NCBI RefSeq assembly: GCF_018371055.1 | Contig: NZ_JAGYZD010000060.1 | Location: 1-8,281 of the forward strand | Length of the DNA stretch: 8,281 nucleotides | DNA from: Finegoldia magna | Lineage (GTDB): Bacteria; Bacillota; Clostridia; Tissierellales; Peptoniphilaceae | Direction: 5' to 3' | In this document: in pieces, positions 5,812-8,281 of the stretch | Position numbering within the stretch: the stretch's first letter is position 1 | Layout of the letters: each line of letters opens with the position of its first letter | The notes under the pieces: model-generated | Told to the model about the DNA's origin: nothing | What the model saw: the letters and a program-made list of their open reading frames with translations, nothing else | Database searches by the model: none | Made by a program: the position numbers and the translations under genes

Positions 5812-6501
5812 ATGACTATAGGTAAATTAAGAAAAACAATCACACTTGTTATTATGATGTTGTTACTTTTATCGTCTTGTCAAAAAAATAAAATTAAAAA
5901 CGACGAGCAAAAAGCAAATCAAAACGAGACAGTAAAAGTAGATGTTGACGAAAAGGATAAAGCTAATATAAATGAAACTGTAAAAATGTTTTTTACGCAA
6001 AAATATTACAAGCTGGAAAAAGATACAAATAAAATTAGATTGAGTGAAAGTCTTGAAAAATTTTTAGCTAAAAAACCAGATTATAAGTATTATGAATTAT
6101 CCGAGTTGAAAATATTGGATACGTATGAAAGTAAAGACAAAATTTTAGTTTTAGTGAAGACATGGATTTCTACTAAGGATAAGAAATCTGGAGAAGGCGT
6201 GATAATGAGAATTTTAATATCTAAGGATAAGAATACGTATGTCGTAGAAAATGAAGTTGCTGAGGATATGATAGAATCAGAAAATTATCAAACAAAATTA
6301 TCCAAAAAAGATATAAAAAATTACATTAAAAAATCATCGGTAATGAATGGAGACAATTTATCGGATTCAGAGATAGATAAGAATATAAAAGATTTTGATG
6401 TGTACGATTTTTACTCATATATTGGAATGTTTGAAGTTCAAAAAAGTAAAGAAACTAATGAAGATTTAATTTATGTTTTAGAAAATCATGAATACAAATA
6501 A
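5812..6501 (+). CDS. Predicted lipoprotein, 229 aa, function unknown
   Basis: The N-terminus MTIGKLRKTITLVIMMLLLLSSC is a signal peptide with basic n-region and the lipobox LSSC, giving lipid-modified Cys23. A Lys/Asn/Glu-rich linker (24-55), probably extended, connects to a domain of about 170 residues. That domain has helical and strand segments (ANINETVKMFFTQKYYKL, YYELSELKILDTY, KILVLVKTWISTKD, GVIMRILISKDKNTYVVENEVAED). This resembles small secreted domains with an NTF2-like or cystatin-like layout, but that is only an impression. The C-terminal part carries a SKKDIKNYIKKS helix and a Tyr/Phe-rich stretch. Very high Lys and low GC match the neighbourhood. GAGG at 5803-5806 lies five bases before the ATG. 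No sequence similarity to the divergent 323-aa lipoprotein is obvious beyond the signal type. Confidence 0.88.
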   Translation: MTIGKLRKTITLVIMMLLLLSSCQKNKIKNDEQKANQNETVKVDVDEKDKANINETVKMFFTQKYYKLEKDTNKIRLSESLEKFLAKKPDYKYYELSELKILDTYESKDKILVLVKTWISTKDKKSGEGVIMRILISKDKNTYVVENEVAEDMIESENYQTKLSKKDIKNYIKKSSVMNGDNLSDSEIDKNIKDFDVYDFYSYIGMFEVQKSKETNEDLIYVLENHEYK

Positions 6502-6507
6502 TTTAAA

Positions 6508-6544
6508 AAGGAAAGTTCATAAAAAGAACTTTCCTTAATTTTTT
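6508..6544. terminator. Bidirectional intrinsic terminator between convergent lipoprotein gene and pepD
   Basis: AAGGAAAGTTC (6508-6518) and GAACTTTCCTT (6526-6536) form a perfect 11-bp stem around a 7-base A-rich loop. A T-run follows at 6539-6544 on the plus strand, and a run of five Ts (complement of 6505-6509) flanks it on the minus strand. It serves the gene ending at 6501 and probably the one ending at 6546. Confidence 0.9.
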
Positions 6545-6545
6545 G

Positions 6546-7985
6546 TTATTTTAATTTTTCTAATAATTTTAATGTGTAATCGTACATTCTTTGAGTAGAT
6601 TCAATTCCCAAATGTTCCAATGGAGTGTGAGCGCCAATGATATCTGGACCGAAACTAATCATATCGCAATCAGGAAGTACGCCTTTTAACAAACCACATT
6701 CCAAACCTGCGTGAATTGCAGTTACATTAGCTTTCTTGCCAGTCATTTCTTCGTACAATGCTGGAGCAACCTTTGCCAATTCTCCATCAGTGTTGAATTC
6801 CCATGCTGGATATTCTTTTTCGATAACAGTAGTTCCGTGAGTCAAATAAGCTAATGATTTGATCTTGTCGAACATATTGTGAAGTTCGCTTTCTACAGAA
6901 CTTCTTACACAACAAGTAACCTTGATTTTTTCGTCGTCTGCTTCAACAACACCAACGTTTGAACTTGTTTGAACCAAACCTTCGATGTCTTGTGAAGTTG
7001 AAATAACATCGTTGATTAACAAATACAAGAATTTAACGATAGATTGAGAAGTTTCTTTTGAATAAGAAAATTCTGTTTTTTCTGTTTCTTTAATATCCAA
7101 AACCAAGTTAGGATCTGTTTTTCTACCTTCGTGACGAACATATTCTCCAATTTCGTTTAAAATATTCATTGCCTTGTCCAAATCATCAACAGTGATGATA
7201 GCGTGAGCATTCTTTGCGATGGCATTGTGTTTTGATCCACCGGAGATTTCTTGCAATCTAAAATCCATTTCCAAAGCAACTTTGTTCAAAAGTCTTGCCA
7301 TAACTTTGATGGCGTTTTTGTTTTGTTTTTGAATTTCAAGACCAGAGTGACCACCATTTAATCCAGAAAGAGAAATTTCGATAGCCTTTGATAAGCCTTC
7401 TGATTTTTCACTCTTGAAAGTAGTAATGGCATTTGCTCCACCAGAACAGCTTACAATGAAGTCTCCTTCGGTTTCGGTGTCGATGTTTAACAAACGAGTT
7501 CCGCTCAAATGTTCAGCAGTCACACCGTTTGCTCCGTCCATTCCACGTTCTTCATCAATTGTTACAAGAACTTCCAATTTTGGATGAGCAACATCATCAG
7601 AATCCAAAATAGCTAAGCAAAACGCAACAGCGATTCCGTCATCTGCTCCTAAAGTTGTGTTATCTGCATAAACATATCCGTCTTTAACGTGCATTGAGAT
7701 AGGATCTTTTAAGAAATCGTGGTCTGAATCATCAGTCTTTTCGCAAACCATGTCCATGTGTCCTTGCAAAATAACAGGTTCTGAATTTTCGTAACCTTTT
7801 GTAGCGTCTTTTTTGATAATTACATTGTTAAGATGATCTTGGTATACTTCAAGTCCTCTTTCCTTTGCAAAACTAACCAAAAAATCTGAAACGCCTTTTT
7901 CATTTCCCGAACCACGAGGAATATCGTTTAATTGTTTGAACCAATAAAACACTTTTTTTGGTTCTAAATCTTCATATTTTTGCAT
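6546..7985 (-). CDS. pepD: Aminoacyl-histidine dipeptidase (beta-Ala-His dipeptidase, peptidase M20 family)
   Basis: Cytosolic di-zinc metallopeptidase that hydrolyses Xaa-His and other dipeptides. The 479-aa length is close to E. coli PepD (485 aa). The complete M20 site is visible: His76 in LQGHMDM with Asp78, Asp115 (the metal-bridging Asp) in LGADDG, Glu145/Glu146 in DEERG (general base and ligand), Asp169 in NIDTE and His453 in GAHTPLE. The family-typical SCSGG (179-183), GLNGGHSGLEI (208-218, lid-domain start) and HAGLECGLL (425-433) are also present. The dimerisation/lid region lies at roughly 190-375. A perfect AGGAGGT (complement of 7991-7997), five bases upstream, fixes the start. 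Its role is probably peptide scavenging for amino acids. It lies 58 bases downstream of a partial gene on the same strand, and a TATAAT between them suggests a promoter of its own. Confidence 0.96.
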   Translation of the reverse strand: MQKYEDLEPKKVFYWFKQLNDIPRGSGNEKGVSDFLVSFAKERGLEVYQDHLNNVIIKKDATKGYENSEPVILQGHMDMVCEKTDDSDHDFLKDPISMHVKDGYVYADNTTLGADDGIAVAFCLAILDSDDVAHPKLEVLVTIDEERGMDGANGVTAEHLSGTRLLNIDTETEGDFIVSCSGGANAITTFKSEKSEGLSKAIEISLSGLNGGHSGLEIQKQNKNAIKVMARLLNKVALEMDFRLQEISGGSKHNAIAKNAHAIITVDDLDKAMNILNEIGEYVRHEGRKTDPNLVLDIKETEKTEFSYSKETSQSIVKFLYLLINDVISTSQDIEGLVQTSSNVGVVEADDEKIKVTCCVRSSVESELHNMFDKIKSLAYLTHGTTVIEKEYPAWEFNTDGELAKVAPALYEEMTGKKANVTAIHAGLECGLLKGVLPDCDMISFGPDIIGAHTPLEHLGIESTQRMYDYTLKLLEKLK

Positions 7986-8014
7986 GAGTAACCTCCTATA
8001 TATCTTCTTACTTT

Positions 8015-8020
8015 ATTATA
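8015..8020 (-). promoter_or_regulatory. Candidate -10 element for pepD
   Basis: The minus strand reads TATAAT 30 bases before the pepD start. The best -35 at a normal distance (TTACAA) is poor. No terminator is visible between the upstream gene and pepD, so read-through from the upstream gene is also possible. Confidence 0.4.
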
Positions 8021-8043
8021 ACTCTTTTACATTATTTTGTAAT

Positions 8044-8281
8044 CTAATTGACAAGATTATTTACAACATTTACGATAATATCCATACCAGTTGAAATATC
8101 ATCGTAGCTCATCTTAGCAAACCCAATCAAAAACACATTAGTGTTCATGTTTTTATCCAAATAAAAATCATCGATACTAGTCACATATACAGAATTTTCC
8201 TTCAAAGTTTTCAGCAAAACATTACTGTCAATCCTCTTATCGACCTTGATTACGACAGATGTGCCACAATCAGTTTTCTCA
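8044..8281 (-). CDS. C-terminal end of a fold-type-I aminotransferase-like protein, probably a MocR-type regulator (5' end outside window)
   Basis: An open minus-strand frame of 78 codons enters from the right edge and ends at TAG (8044-8046). It reads CGTSVVIKVDKRIDSNVLLKTLKENSVYVTSIDDFYL, then NVFLIGFAKMSYDDISTGMDIIVNVVNNLVN. The layout is a strand, then a helix with a 'later residue' SVYVTSIDDFY segment, then LIGFAKMSYDDISTGMDII. This is the small-domain end of class I/II aminotransferases, and the LxGFAxxSxxxIxxG pattern is most like MocR/PdxR proteins, which join a GntR-type DNA-binding domain to an aminotransferase-like domain. The winged helix and PLP lysine lie outside the window, so a plain aminotransferase cannot be excluded. 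The gene is too short for the standard ORF cutoff here only because it is cut by the edge. Confidence 0.65.
   Translation of the reverse strand, partial: EKTDCGTSVVIKVDKRIDSNVLLKTLKENSVYVTSIDDFYLDKNMNTNVFLIGFAKMSYDDISTGMDIIVNVVNNLVN

Overview
The window is low-GC DNA with strong AGGAGG-type ribosome binding sites, AT-rich sigma-A-like promoters, intrinsic hairpin/T-run terminators and two short-signal lipoproteins. This points to a low-GC Gram-positive (Firmicutes). The gene set would suit an anaerobic coccus of the Finegoldia/Peptoniphilus kind, but that placement rests on general impression, not on a search.

Layout from left to right. (1) The 3' part of a CapA-family metallophosphatase-like gene is cut by the left edge. 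It is followed 2 bases later by trpS (tryptophanyl-tRNA synthetase), whose ribosome binding site lies in the last codons of the capA-like gene. (2) About 340 bases without a credible gene hold a roughly 245-bp, nearly full-length palindromic element (about 2126-2369). Each end carries a near-identical small hairpin, and the right-hand one looks like an intrinsic terminator with a UUCG loop. (3) A two-gene unit follows: an uncharacterised 148-aa protein and a MscL mechanosensitive channel whose C-terminal tail ends in a four-cysteine zinc ribbon. A terminator closes it. (4) A MalY/PatB-type PLP-dependent aminotransferase/C-S lyase has its own promoter and ends at a bidirectional terminator. (5) Two unrelated-looking lipoprotein genes are divergently transcribed from a 188-base region with a promoter for each. 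(6) On the minus strand, pepD (M20 aminoacyl-histidine dipeptidase) converges on the second lipoprotein gene across another shared terminator. (7) At the right edge is the C-terminal end of a minus-strand fold-type-I aminotransferase-like domain, probably a MocR-type regulator.

Most of the window is ordinary chromosomal housekeeping: tRNA charging, osmotic safety valve, sulfur amino-acid/amine metabolism and dipeptide breakdown. The least explained parts are the palindromic element downstream of trpS, the 148-aa gene coupled to the zinc-ribbon MscL, and the two lipoproteins with no recognised domain. I do not see evidence for a new multi-gene defence or mobile system.
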